From Leptolinea sp964420995 (GTDB lineage: Bacteria > Chloroflexota > Anaerolineae > Anaerolineales > Anaerolineaceae): a stretch of 64,000 nt of DNA. Location: assembly GCA_964420995.1 (NCBI GenBank), contig CAYQUX010000008.1, positions 1 to 64,000 on the forward strand, read 5' to 3'. Shown here one piece after another: positions 53,029 through 62,414 of the stretch; position 1 is the first letter of the stretch; each line of letters starts with the position of its first letter. Both the position numbers and the translations under genes were made by a program. Under the pieces are notes generated by a model. The model was not told where the DNA came from, did not search any database, and worked only from the letters and a program-made list of their open reading frames with translations.

Positions 53029-54627
53029 ATGAAACGGATCACCCCGGTACTCGTCATTCTGGCGTTAACTCTTTCCACTCTCCCGGCATCTGCCGCGGCG
53101 CATCCTTCCATCACCCCCGAGAACGTGACCAGGCTTGCTCTACACGCCGAGACCTATGGGAGTTTGTTTAATGATTTAAAGGAAGAAAAACTGTGTGAGT
53201 CAGGTGAACACAATCAACTCATCATCAGATACAATTTAAGATTAGAGGAAGGTCAATTAGATAATACCAAGGTCCGGATCGAATTATCGGGAGTAATTCC
53301 CAATCCACTTTATCTATCCAACATTAAGGGACAGGCAAATATCAATTTCGAACCTCAGGATCTTCAAATTCATGACCAAAACGGAAAAGCACTTTCCTTC
53401 ACATATAACAAAACATTTAAAAATGGCCCTTATGAAGGAAGGTATCAGATTTCAACTCCCGGGGCTTTAAAAATACAAATAGATTATGGAATCAATGGAT
53501 CTTCGGCGAATCGTTTTGAAAATGATACTTATTTCAGCTTTTTTTCCAAAAGTCGGTTTTTAGCCAGTGGTGGACAACTTTTCCTGATCCCAATTTATAA
53601 AAACAATTACTGTGTAGAAGTTAATTTTGAGAACGATGCGGGCTTATCAATTTTTACACCCTGGCAACAATATTCCAATGGCTTTGATCCATCAACATCG
53701 GGTTCCGATACATTCAATAGTATGGCAGAAAGTGCAATAGCAATTGGCGAATTTAGCCGATATGAAGAACAGACATCAGATGGCAGTATATATTTTGTTG
53801 TTGATAATAAGATCAATCAACAAGTACATCAGAGTATTAGTGAAGGGTTTTTCAAACTCTATGACTATTATCGAAACCTTTTTAATGAACCCGGAATAAC
53901 CCCTTATCAAGGTGTATTGTCTGCACCCGCAGATGACGGAAAACAGATATACCTGGGCGAATGGACAAATAGCCAGGGCTGGACAGTCAATACTGAAGGT
54001 GAGGAAAATACGCAAAGCAGGATAGGTGGGTACTGGATTCCATGGCGTGAGTATGGGCATCAGTTGTTTCATGCCTGGGAATCTGGATATTGGGGGGACG
54101 GTTTCTTCTCGCCTCCCTGGGTCAGTGAAGGAATTAATGAGTTTTTAAAATATAAGAGCACGTTTGCAACGGACTTAATTAATGAGCATGATACAAGAAC
54201 CATGTTCGAAATGGAATTTATCAATAAGTATGAAGATTTACTTAACAATGGCGATGATTATCCATTGGAAAGAACAAATCAGATTTCATCATTAAAAATC
54301 AGTGATCGATCAAAATTAGCTCTTACTTACAAGAAATCAGCACTTTTTGGTGCATTATTAGCTCGTGAAATCGCAACAAGAACAAATGGTGAGAAAACAA
54401 TCAATGATTTTATTCGGCAGATATACAAAAAGTACAGCGGTAAACAAAAATGCTATGAGAGCTGTTTATTGAATGAATTGAATGATTTAACAGGAACTGA
54501 TAACAAAGATCTTTTTAACGCATATATATATGGAAAAGAGAAAATCCCTTATGATTGGTGTTTTGAAGATGATAATAATGATGGAAATTTGAATTTATTC
54601 GAACTTTTCCTGGATACATACAAATAA
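53029..54627 (+). CDS. Chimeric secreted gluzincin-fold protein with a degenerate site
   Basis: 532 aa, AGGAG upstream. The first 44 residues (signal peptide plus SITPENVTRLALHAET) match the start of the WD40 protein at 58858 and are GC-rich; from about 53160 the DNA turns AT-rich and the protein becomes a gluzincin-like sequence. The active site region reads YGHQLFHAWE then WVSEGINEF: HQLFH (344-348) has Gln where the catalytic Glu belongs, and Glu367 remains as third ligand. Fits M61/M1 architecture, probably inactive. The C-terminus (DDNNDGNLNLFE) resembles a dockerin or EF-hand-like calcium loop. Confidence 0.65.
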   Translation: MKRITPVLVILALTLSTLPASAAAHPSITPENVTRLALHAETYGSLFNDLKEEKLCESGEHNQLIIRYNLRLEEGQLDNTKVRIELSGVIPNPLYLSNIKGQANINFEPQDLQIHDQNGKALSFTYNKTFKNGPYEGRYQISTPGALKIQIDYGINGSSANRFENDTYFSFFSKSRFLASGGQLFLIPIYKNNYCVEVNFENDAGLSIFTPWQQYSNGFDPSTSGSDTFNSMAESAIAIGEFSRYEEQTSDGSIYFVVDNKINQQVHQSISEGFFKLYDYYRNLFNEPGITPYQGVLSAPADDGKQIYLGEWTNSQGWTVNTEGEENTQSRIGGYWIPWREYGHQLFHAWESGYWGDGFFSPPWVSEGINEFLKYKSTFATDLINEHDTRTMFEMEFINKYEDLLNNGDDYPLERTNQISSLKISDRSKLALTYKKSALFGALLAREIATRTNGEKTINDFIRQIYKKYSGKQKCYESCLLNELNDLTGTDNKDLFNAYIYGKEKIPYDWCFEDDNNDGNLNLFELFLDTYK

Positions 54628-54713
54628 AACCCTAAACCTTTCTGTTGTAGCATTTCAGAGTTAGACTGTGAACATTCCCCTGCCCTCTTACTTTTGGGGT
54701 GACCACATATCAA

Positions 54714-54747
54714 GTATAGGATGTGCTCGATTTTGAGTAGATGATTT
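54714..54747 (+). repeat. Short repeat copy R11 (hairpin only)
   Basis: TAGGATGTGCTCGATTTTGA then GTAG, i.e. the 5' arm and loop of the R family. It follows the chimeric gene. Confidence 0.5.
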
Positions 54748-54807
54748 TCCCACCCATTTTAAATCCGCCAAAATCACAATATATCCCGGCCTTTCAAAAG
54801 AAACCCC

Positions 54808-54905
54808 TTGAAACGGACCATACCGGTACTTATCATTCTGGCGCCAGCCCTATCCACCTCAACGTCGGGTAGCGGCGCATCCTCACCATCACACCGTATT
54901 CACTC
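54808..54905 (+). pseudogene. Relic of a WD40-protein leader
   Basis: TTGAAACGGACCATACCGG... matches the leader of the gene at 53029 (MKRITPVLVILAL): MKRTIPVLIILAPALS. No continuation into a domain; it joins the truncated membrane gene fragment after it. Confidence 0.5.
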
Positions 54906-54909
54906 CAAC

Positions 54910-55093
54910 CAAAAACCGAATAAAAACCGCGGCCCATCCGTTAACTTAACAAACCGGGTCCATCCTCATCCCCTGCCCGGTCAACAAGGAAAAGCGCATG
55001 GCAGATACCTCATTGAACCGCGTCACCGTCCCCTTCACCCCCGACTCCCGCTGGAAGGATATGTACCGCGTAGGCACGTTTTCCAGTATATAG
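54910..55093 (+). pseudogene. Truncated copy of the DUF4386-like gene start
   Basis: A copy of about 180 bp of 57219-57397, including about 90 bp of upstream sequence and the first 31 codons (MADTSLNRVTVPFTPDSRWK ...), ending in TAG where the second copy continues. About 90 per cent identical by eye. Confidence 0.85.
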
Positions 55094-55118
55094 GGTGGGA
55101 TCAAAAGCGATCCTACCC
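55089..55118. terminator. Hairpin at the truncation point
   Basis: TAGGGT, a G, GGATC and then GATCC, a T, ACCCTA form an inverted repeat around AAAAGC. It is followed 20 bp later by a run of six T. It could terminate the minus-strand PD40 gene or be a repeat-family hairpin. Confidence 0.45.
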
Positions 55119-55176
55119 TATCAGCTGAGCTAATCAGATCTTTTTTATCCTTACAAACCTGGAAATTCTTTTGAGA

Positions 55177-56814
55177 TCACGGGATCGGTCCCCACGAAAA
55201 ATCGGACAAATGATATTTATCATTTAAACAACTACCAATAACCAGCACTTTACCAGTAGCCATATCATATACTTTCAAATCATTCGGCAGATTATTTGTT
55301 TCAGGATAGACATTTTTGTCAATTAAAAGAATTTGTTTGCCTGTTGGTGACCAAGCCAGGGGGTATCCATCATCGGTCAAAAGTCTGGGAGACGAGCCAT
55401 CAGGATTGACAATCATTGTTCCATCAGGCGATAAACCAAAGATAATTTTCTTCTTATCGGGTGCCCATAATAAATTTTCAACAATATACTTGGAATTTAT
55501 AGTATTCTCCATAGTAGGTTTTTCTGGGAAACTGTTGAAGATTTGGAGAATGTTTTCTCCTGTTGTCGAAGAAATATATAATTTTCTCAATCCTGATGGG
55601 TCGCCAAAACTCCCATCAGTAAAAACTATCTTTTGGCTATCAGGAGACCAATTAGCTAAATTGAATTGGAAATATTTCGTTTCAGTTAGAATGCTTAGTG
55701 GATATATTTTTCTGGTCAGAACCTCATGTAAATAACATGGAGGATAACCATCATATGTAAACCAACAAAATTTGATCCACTTCCCATCAGGTGACCATTT
55801 TGGAGAAATGATAGGGACCTTTTCTATTGCCGGATTTCCATCGGGGCGCTTATGTAATTGTTTGGGAATGATTTCAGAGACCGATCTGGTTTTGAGATTT
55901 AGTATCCATATTCCATTTCCATCCAAATTATCAAACATCGCTTTTGGGAAATCATAAATAATACTGGTTCCATCCGGAGACCAATCAAAAGTATCTCCGA
56001 CACCTTCTAATAAGACTTCTTGGCTGTTTTTTCTCAGGTCATGCAGAATTAGTTTTGATGAGGATGAAGATGCATCTTTTTCTAAAAATGCTAACATCTT
56101 CCCATCTGGCGACCAGTGTGGAAGAGAATATATTTTATTTACGTTACCATCAGAAGTTACCTGGACTGGTTTTGAATTGTCACCGCGCAATATATAAACA
56201 TTATTATCAATACCCGTAAAGGAGATTTGACCTTCAAACAATTCTACCGGTGCCGGCGTTACAACCGGTGTGAAAACTTGCTCCTTGACAACCTCTGTTG
56301 GTCGAACTTCCTTTTGCTCCAATCTATAAAACAATAAAATTATAGGAAGGCATATCACAATTGCGGCAAACACAAATAGCAATCCAACCAAGCCGATCTG
56401 AATACTTTTCCCCTGAAGTCTCCCCCATGGTAAATGGACCTTTTTCCCCACGTTTATGGTGTTCTTATTCAATTCCTTTTTTTCTATTTTTTTATCAGGT
56501 ATAGGTTGTTCCATCTGAGTAGTATTTAATTTAGGAGCTGAAGATGAGCCATTACCAGCAAATTCGGCTAATATGCTTTTTGCTTCATGGTTTTGAGGGT
56601 CAATTTTTAAAACCTCAACATAGCATTCTTTCTTTTTCTCTGTTTCAGAATAAACTCTTGCAAGCCACAACCACCCTTTCAAATTGAGGGGATTTGCCGC
56701 CAGTCCTTTGACTAACAGGGTTATCGCCTGCTGAATCTCTCCTCTCCGCGCCGCTGCAATTCCTTGTTCCAGGTCAGGATTGCTCTCCATGTTTTCTTTA
56801 GAGAGTTCAGCCAT
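55177..56814 (-). CDS. TPR-TM-PD40 (TolB-like) protein
   Basis: 545 aa, AT-rich. N-terminal TPR-like helices (ARRGEIQQAITLLVKGLAAN PLNLKGWLWLARVYSETEKK), a polar linker, one transmembrane helix (IGLVGLLFVFAAIVICLPII, about 165-190), then a six- or seven-bladed PD40/WD40 propeller (NKIYSLPHWSPDGKMLAFLE; DWSPDGTSIIYDF; PKWSPDGKWIKF). The PD40 part is outside, the TPR in the cytosol: a protein-binding scaffold of unknown partner. It is inserted between the truncated and the intact copy of a DUF4386-like gene. Confidence 0.82.
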   Translation of the reverse strand: MAELSKENMESNPDLEQGIAAARRGEIQQAITLLVKGLAANPLNLKGWLWLARVYSETEKKKECYVEVLKIDPQNHEAKSILAEFAGNGSSSAPKLNTTQMEQPIPDKKIEKKELNKNTINVGKKVHLPWGRLQGKSIQIGLVGLLFVFAAIVICLPIILLFYRLEQKEVRPTEVVKEQVFTPVVTPAPVELFEGQISFTGIDNNVYILRGDNSKPVQVTSDGNVNKIYSLPHWSPDGKMLAFLEKDASSSSSKLILHDLRKNSQEVLLEGVGDTFDWSPDGTSIIYDFPKAMFDNLDGNGIWILNLKTRSVSEIIPKQLHKRPDGNPAIEKVPIISPKWSPDGKWIKFCWFTYDGYPPCYLHEVLTRKIYPLSILTETKYFQFNLANWSPDSQKIVFTDGSFGDPSGLRKLYISSTTGENILQIFNSFPEKPTMENTINSKYIVENLLWAPDKKKIIFGLSPDGTMIVNPDGSSPRLLTDDGYPLAWSPTGKQILLIDKNVYPETNNLPNDLKVYDMATGKVLVIGSCLNDKYHLSDFSWGPIP

Positions 56815-57305
56815 TTTGCCCTCTCGTGGAAAACATTAAAAAATTTGGATTAATTTGCTCGATCCCCGAATGCATACTATTTTCCCCAACTTTCTTTTTA
56901 TTAAAATGGTTTCTCATGGTTTTTTATAGGGGAACTCAAGTAAAGTTGATTGAAACGTCAAAAACCAGTAACAACTTCAATTTTATATTACTTTATGAAA
57001 ATCATAGTAGGATGATTATTGTGTATTAAAAATGATTTATTTGAATAATCGGTTATTCTTTAGAAAGATTTATGAATCTAATTGAAATTATCAAGTCTTG
57101 ATATAGATATGGTAATAATTCCCCACCAATTGACTTGAAATTCCATGAAAAACATATCTACTTAACATAAATTTTTCGATTTTTTGCCTAATAAGGTTGT
57201 GTATCCTCCCACCCCACCAGAAACCGAATAAAAACCACGGCCCATCCGTTAACTATACAGACCGGATACATCCTCATCCCCTGCCCGGTCAACAAGGAAA
57301 AGCGC

Positions 57306-58034
57306 ATGGCAGAATCCACATTGAACCGCGTCACCGTCCCCTTCACCCCTGACTCCCGCTGGAAGGACATGTACCGCGTGGGCACGTTTTCCAGTATCGC
57401 CCTGCTGGTGTCCATCGCCTTCGCTATCACGGCGTTCTTCATCTGGCCTTACAAACTGGGCGGCGCCCCGGTGAGCGAGATCTTCACCCTGCTGCACAAC
57501 GACCGCCTGGCCGGGCTGATGTCGCTGGAGCTGCAAATGCTGCTCGTGCAGCCAGTCATGGTGCTGACCTCGTTCGCGCTCTACGCGGCGCTCAAACAGG
57601 TCAACGAATCGTACGCGTTGATCGCCCTCGGCCTGGGGATCATGGGCAACCTGCTGATGACCTCGGCGCGCCCGGTGAACGAACTGGTCTACCTGTCCGA
57701 TCGCTTCATGCTCGCCACCAGCGAGATACTGAAGAACCAGTACCTGGCAGCCGGGGAATCATACCTGGCATTGTATGAAGGCACGGGTTTCACGGCGGCC
57801 ACCATTTTCATCAGCGTCGCGGGGGTGATCAACGCGCTGCTCATGTGGAAAAGCCGCTTCTTCAGCAAAGCGGCCGGCGCCATCGGCGTGGCATCGTCCA
57901 TCCTGGGGGTCAGCATCTTCATCCCCGTGGTTGGTCCCGCCCTGTCATTCGCGGGGACAGTCGGCGCCGTGGCATGGAACGCGCTGCTGGCGCGGTCATT
58001 TTTCCATTTTGGGTGGAATACGGCGGGGGATTGA
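57306..58034 (+). CDS. Multi-pass membrane protein (DUF4386-like)
   Basis: 242 aa. About six helices (TFSSIALLVSIAFAITAFFI, MLLVQPVMVLTSFALYAAL, LIALGLGIMGNLLM ...), with short charged loops and FTAATIFISVAGVINALLMW late in the sequence, typical of DUF4386-like proteins. Function unknown. The first 31 codons and 90 bp upstream are duplicated at 54910-55093. The gap 56815-57305 has no other feature. Confidence 0.78.
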   Translation: MAESTLNRVTVPFTPDSRWKDMYRVGTFSSIALLVSIAFAITAFFIWPYKLGGAPVSEIFTLLHNDRLAGLMSLELQMLLVQPVMVLTSFALYAALKQVNESYALIALGLGIMGNLLMTSARPVNELVYLSDRFMLATSEILKNQYLAAGESYLALYEGTGFTAATIFISVAGVINALLMWKSRFFSKAAGAIGVASSILGVSIFIPVVGPALSFAGTVGAVAWNALLARSFFHFGWNTAGD

Positions 58035-58175
58035 CCAGGGCTGCCAATCAGCCTGCGGTTCTTCCTGCGGATTTTAACCGTGCAGGCAGTAGTGATCACG
58101 AAACCTGGCAAGGAAAATTCACCGGGCTGTGTAATAATAATGATGTGCGTTCAATACATCCATTAATCCCGGAAT

Positions 58176-58793
58176 TTGAATTTGGCCCAAAAACAGACGT
58201 TTTTTACATTTCACATAAACAACAGGGAATTGCCGTTTGTTCCTGCCGCCCTCACTTTTAATAAAGGGTATGAGCAAAACGTTTTCGCGCTTAAAAACAA
58301 TAAGACCGTGCGAGAAACCCTGGCCGACCCAAAATACAGCAAATTCACCCAAAAGGTCATGCGCAATTACGCGTCCAGCCTCGATACTCCCCTGGGTGAA
58401 TTCCTGCTCCAGTTGAAAACAAGCGAAAATCCTTTTTACAAAGAATTCCTCAACCCGAATGGTGATGGTAAGTACGTCGTATTTACGATTGCTGATCCAT
58501 GCTATATTCATGCAAAGGGCCTGTACACATTCCTGCTCGATGGACAGGTCAAATACATCGGTCGCTGCCTGGACTCGTTTGGGAAACGCATCAACCAGGG
58601 ATACGGCCGGATCCACCCGAAGAATTGTTACATAGACGGCCAGTCGACGAATTGCCGTTTGAACGCCTTGATCTCGCGCTACCGTGACCGGGTTTCCTTT
58701 TTCGTTTTTCCGTTGACAGATGATAAAGAGATCGAGTATCTGGAAAATGTGCTGATCAAAAAACATCAACCGGAATGGAACGTTGCCGGATAG
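58176..58793 (+). CDS. GIY-YIG nuclease-family protein
   Basis: 205 aa; a TTG start at 58176 without a clear Shine-Dalgarno sequence, no better ATG in frame. The core KGLYTFLLDGQVKYIGRCLD is the GIY-YIG motif (GLY/YIG), with RINQGYGRIHPKNCYIDGQS and LENVLIKKHQPEWN as the later Glu/Asn positions. The N-terminal 100 residues are unrecognised. Stand-alone GIY-YIG proteins act in restriction, repair or mobile elements. Cytosolic. Confidence 0.75.
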   Translation: MNLAQKQTFFTFHINNRELPFVPAALTFNKGYEQNVFALKNNKTVRETLADPKYSKFTQKVMRNYASSLDTPLGEFLLQLKTSENPFYKEFLNPNGDGKYVVFTIADPCYIHAKGLYTFLLDGQVKYIGRCLDSFGKRINQGYGRIHPKNCYIDGQSTNCRLNALISRYRDRVSFFVFPLTDDKEIEYLENVLIKKHQPEWNVAG

Positions 58794-58857
58794 TTTGGAT
58801 GTTGTGAACCCGGCAGCAATATCGGAATAACTCGTTCATCAGTCGAAAGAAAACCTC

Positions 58858-59880
58858 ATGAAACGATTGCCTGTACTGCTCACGTTTTTGATCTTTGGTT
58901 TTTCCTCCGCGTTTGTCCTCCCCGGCGCCGTCCCTCCGCCCATCACCCCGGAAAATGCTACCCGGCTGGAGAGGCAGGCCGAGATCCCCTGGCATTCATT
59001 GCGTAAGGCTGCCTTCGCGCCGGATGGCTCTTCCTTCGCCAGCGCTTCGGGCGGTGACGCCGATTTTGACATCAGCCTGTGGAACACCCAAGGCGGTGCC
59101 TACCTGCGTTCTTTCACCGGCCTGACCGGAATCGTGTGGGATATCGCCTTTTCGCCAGACGGCACGTTCCTCGTCTCGGCGGCGGATGACACAGGTCAGC
59201 AAACCCTGCGCGTGTGGAACCCGGCCGACGGTTCGCAGGTCGCCGCGCCTGCCGCCCTGCCCACGTCATCCAGCCTGGCCATCTCCCCCGATGGCCTGCA
59301 TCTGGCGGTCGGCGGGTTGACCGGCTGGCCCAACGGCGCCATCTGGATCTACAACACCCAGACCTGGGCAGTGGAGCAGCAGTGGAAAGCCGCCAACCAG
59401 AACGTCACCGCGCTGGTTTACACCCCTGACGGCAGCCGGTTGATCAGCGGCGGCACCGACGGGCAGATCCGCGTGTGGTCAACGGCCAATGGCAAAGAAG
59501 AAAAGGTCTTCTCAGCCGGCAAGCAAGCCAACCGCCTGGCGCTTTCCCCCAGCGGGCGTCTGCTGGCCTCGTCCTTCTGCGCACAGACGAATACCTTTGG
59601 CTGTGTCAAAGGCGGTGTCGCCGTCTGGCGCACCAGTGATTGGAAAAAGTGGCAACAGTTCGACGACATTGCGGAATGCCTGGCCTTCACACCGGATGGC
59701 TGGATGCTTATTACCGGCTCCGGTCAGAACGATCCAGTGCTGCGCTTCCGCGCGGTGGAAGACTGGACTCTGGTTCATGCCATCGCGGGCGACACGCGCA
59801 GCGTGGCTCTGTCACCCGACGGCAGCGGGCTTGTCACCCTGGCCCGGGACATTATCCGGTTGTGGGCGGTGCCTTGGTAG
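58858..59880 (+). CDS. Secreted WD40-repeat protein
   Basis: 340 aa. Signal peptide followed by PITPENATRLERQAEIPWHS, a recurrent prologue of Chloroflexota WD40 proteins. Six or seven WD blades (AAFAPDGSSFASAS, DIAFSPDGTFLVSAADD, SLAISPDGLHLAVGG, ALVYTPDGSRLISGGTDGQI, SVALSPDGSGLVTLA). A beta-propeller binding module, extracellular. It shares its leader with the chimeric gene at 53029. Confidence 0.88.
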   Translation: MKRLPVLLTFLIFGFSSAFVLPGAVPPPITPENATRLERQAEIPWHSLRKAAFAPDGSSFASASGGDADFDISLWNTQGGAYLRSFTGLTGIVWDIAFSPDGTFLVSAADDTGQQTLRVWNPADGSQVAAPAALPTSSSLAISPDGLHLAVGGLTGWPNGAIWIYNTQTWAVEQQWKAANQNVTALVYTPDGSRLISGGTDGQIRVWSTANGKEEKVFSAGKQANRLALSPSGRLLASSFCAQTNTFGCVKGGVAVWRTSDWKKWQQFDDIAECLAFTPDGWMLITGSGQNDPVLRFRAVEDWTLVHAIAGDTRSVALSPDGSGLVTLARDIIRLWAVPW

Positions 59881-59919
59881 GGCAATAATTGCATAGTTTG
59901 ATTAGAGATATCAGGGTAT

Positions 59920-59956
59920 CCGGCGGCGGCATTGATTCATTCCGCTGCCGGTTTTT
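59920..59956 (+). terminator. Rho-independent terminator after the WD40 gene
   Basis: CCGGCGGCGG and CCGCTGCCGG arms with a 12-nt loop and five T. Just upstream of the tetR promoter. Confidence 0.75.
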
Positions 59957-59971
59957 CTTTTAATTACCCTG

Positions 59972-60023
59972 TTGACAAATGACCCAGGGTCATTTATATT
60001 ATATTTAATTGACCTCGGGTCAT
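59972..60023 (+). promoter_or_regulatory. tetR promoter with two operators
   Basis: TTGACA (59972-59977), 17-bp spacer, TATATT (59995-60000). The perfect dyad ATGACCCAGGGTCAT (59979-59993) fills the spacer, and a second, TGACCTCGGGTCA (60010-60022), overlaps the start region. This fits autorepression by the following TetR. Confidence 0.85.
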
Positions 60024-60038
60024 TTATAGAGAGGAAAA

Positions 60039-60701
60039 ATGACGACGAAGCACAGAGCAGTGAACGATCTCCAACGGCTGGAACGCCGCCAGGCCATCAT
60101 TGAATCCGCCTGGGAGTTGTTTCAGCAAAAACCGTACGATCAAATCAAGATAATTGATGTGGCCGAAAATGCCGGCCTGGCAAAAGGGACGGTGTACCTT
60201 TATTTCAAGACCAGGGAGGCGCTGTTCCTGGCAGTGCAGGAAATCCAACTGGGTTTATGGTTTGAGGCGATGGAAAAAGCCCTGACCGGTCTCAAAGAAA
60301 AGGGGGATGCTTCGACAATCGCCGGGATAATCTGCGAAACGCTCAGCCGGCGAAAAGAATTGGCCCGATTAATCGCGATTTTGCACACCATTCTCGAACA
60401 AAACATTGACTACGCCACGGCATTATCATTTAAACATATGCTGCTCGAGCGTATCACCCGACTCGGGGGTGTGCTTGAAGCCTGTTCTCTTGCCGTCAGT
60501 CCCGGTCAGGGCGTCATGGTGAGCATGTGGGTTTACACCTTTTTGCTCGGTCTGCACCAGTTGAGCAACCCTGCACCGGTTGTCAGGGATGTTATCGCCA
60601 GGGAACCGGGGATGGAAGTTTTCGCGTTTGATTTTTGTCACGAATGCCAGGCCGCCATCACCACACTCCTGAACGGGTTACAAAACATGAGGGATGAATG
60701 A
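60039..60701 (+). CDS. TetR-family transcriptional regulator
   Basis: 220 aa, GAGAGG upstream. N-terminal HTH: RRQAIIESAWELFQQKPYDQ, IKIIDVAENAGLAKGTVYLY F. The C-terminal ligand domain is divergent as usual. It is the first gene of a three-gene operon; SDR overlaps its stop (ATGA). Two perfect dyads in the promoter are its likely binding sites. The inducer is unknown, possibly a substrate of the SDR. Confidence 0.93.
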   Translation: MTTKHRAVNDLQRLERRQAIIESAWELFQQKPYDQIKIIDVAENAGLAKGTVYLYFKTREALFLAVQEIQLGLWFEAMEKALTGLKEKGDASTIAGIICETLSRRKELARLIAILHTILEQNIDYATALSFKHMLLERITRLGGVLEACSLAVSPGQGVMVSMWVYTFLLGLHQLSNPAPVVRDVIAREPGMEVFAFDFCHECQAAITTLLNGLQNMRDE

Positions 60702-61510
60702 CACAAAAAAATCCAAAAACCGTTCTGATTACCGGGGCAAGCAGCGGTATTGGTTTGCAGCTTGCCCGCCTGTTCGCGAGCGACGGGTATTCACTGGTTC
60801 TGGTCGCGCGTGATCAATCGCGGCTGGACGCGATAGCCGGGGAGCTTCAAACCCACTTCGCAATATCCGCGCGGGTAATTCCCGCCGACCTTGGAGAGCC
60901 TGACGCGGCTGTTTCCATAGTCAATCGCCTGACGGATATGGGGATTCATATCGATATTCTGGTAAACAATGCCGGCACCCAGGTCTATGCGCCGTTCCAG
61001 AATGCCGATCCACAGGCTCTGTCCAGGATGCTGCAAGTGAATATCACAGCCCTTATGGAACTTACCCGCCTGCTTTTACCGGATATGGTCAAAGCTGGGT
61101 CCGGTCGGATATTGAACCTGGGCTCCACCGGCTCTTATGTTCCCGGGCCATTGAACGCCGTTTATTGTGCATCAAAGGCGTTCGTGCTCAGTTTTTCAGA
61201 AGCCATTGCCGCCGAACTGGATGGAAGCGGGGTAACCGTCACGGCATTGTGTCCCGGCGCCACGCGAACCGATTTTGTCATGCGCCATGGCATGCAGAAT
61301 GTTCGTCTTTTCAAGAATGCCATGCCAGCGGAAGATGTCGCGTTAATTGGCTACCGGGCATTAATGAAAGGCCGGCGGGCTGTTGTTGCCGGAAGCGCCA
61401 ATCAATTTCAGATATTATTGTTCAAATTAATGGGTCCCTTCATGCCGTTGATATCAAACCGGGCATTGAAACGCATGGGCGAATACTTCATGGGTGAGGT
61501 GAACGCATGA
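60698..61510 (+). CDS. Short-chain dehydrogenase/reductase
   Basis: 270 aa. Classical SDR: TGASSGIGLQLARLF, NNAGTQ, active-site Ser and YCASKAFV (YxxxK), then CPGATRTDFVMR. NADP preference is suggested by RDQSRL after beta-2. The substrate is unknown; the C-terminus (FMGEVNA) fits the DltE-like acyl or lipid group. Overlaps both neighbours by ATGA, so it is translationally coupled with tetR and the next gene. Confidence 0.92.
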   Translation: MTQKNPKTVLITGASSGIGLQLARLFASDGYSLVLVARDQSRLDAIAGELQTHFAISARVIPADLGEPDAAVSIVNRLTDMGIHIDILVNNAGTQVYAPFQNADPQALSRMLQVNITALMELTRLLLPDMVKAGSGRILNLGSTGSYVPGPLNAVYCASKAFVLSFSEAIAAELDGSGVTVTALCPGATRTDFVMRHGMQNVRLFKNAMPAEDVALIGYRALMKGRRAVVAGSANQFQILLFKLMGPFMPLISNRALKRMGEYFMGEVNA

Positions 61511-62277
61511 AAAACCCGGCCGTACACAGGTGGTTTAATCCGCTGATCTACGGATTGTTGATCCTGCTCTGTTTCTGGCCGCCGTATACACAGCGTCCCT
61601 TCGACCCCCGTGAAACCCAGTCGGTCATTATGGAGATTCTGACGAACTCCACCCGGCCTTTCGCCCACCTGGGCTGGATCTTTCATTTAGCCACCCTTGG
61701 GCTGGTGGTGCTTACGGTGTTCCGTCCCTCAATTGGGGCGCGGGTCACGATCGCTTATTTTGGCCTGAACTACTTGATCGTGGCGGCTGTTCAAACACAT
61801 GCCGTTACCGAATCATATGGGTTGGCCATCCAGACCGGCGCATTGGCAGCCAACACAATTCTGGGGATTCTGTGGTTGTGGCAAGCCTGGCGTAATGCTG
61901 TCAAATTTTCACCGGGCACCATTCCACCCTGGCGGTGGTTTTTGCTGCCGCTGGCACTTGTAACTTTCTGGCTACCGATGGCCATAAATAACGGACAAAT
62001 TGTTTTTCTTTTTGATCCTTTATTGTTTTTGACCTCACCGGATTATGGTCTGGCCTACTGCTTTATGACCCCGGTTTTTCTTTTCTTTCTCATCCTCCTC
62101 TACCCGCATGTAAACAGGACTGTATTTCGGATCACAGCGTTCAACGCCATGCTCTATGGATTATTGAATATGGTCCACTGGTTCAACCCCAATCAGTATG
62201 TCTGGGGGGTGATGCATCTGCCGCTCTTAATTCTGTCACTTATCGGGTTGCTTATATCTCAAAAAGTTACTCAATAA
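61507..62277 (+). CDS. Multi-pass membrane protein, tetR operon
   Basis: 256 aa, overlapping the SDR stop by 4 bp. About seven hydrophobic helices (YGLLILLCFWPPYTQ, GWIFHLATLGLVVLTVF, FLLPLALVTFWLPMA, YCFMTPVFLFFLILLYPHV ...), no recognisable family. The coupling suggests it works with the SDR, perhaps on a membrane lipid. Confidence 0.8.
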   Translation: MKNPAVHRWFNPLIYGLLILLCFWPPYTQRPFDPRETQSVIMEILTNSTRPFAHLGWIFHLATLGLVVLTVFRPSIGARVTIAYFGLNYLIVAAVQTHAVTESYGLAIQTGALAANTILGILWLWQAWRNAVKFSPGTIPPWRWFLLPLALVTFWLPMAINNGQIVFLFDPLLFLTSPDYGLAYCFMTPVFLFFLILLYPHVNRTVFRITAFNAMLYGLLNMVHWFNPNQYVWGVMHLPLLILSLIGLLISQKVTQ

Positions 62278-62414
62278 AAACAGGAATACGGCAGCAAGAA
62301 TCCTGCTTATTAAGCTCGCGAGGAAACAAGTAAATCCGGGCGAAACGTATCCGGTAACCCGGCATGTATAGTATATTAAGGACAAGGGGATCCTTTTCAT
62401 ACCGCCGGTAAACC

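Noticed and set aside
55089..55138. tRNA-like sequence on the minus strand (TAGCTCAGCTGATA D-arm look-alike)
   Set aside because: No T-arm (GGTTCRA) and the anticodon-like stem has a 6-nt loop; it is better explained as a perfect hairpin next to the PD40 gene.
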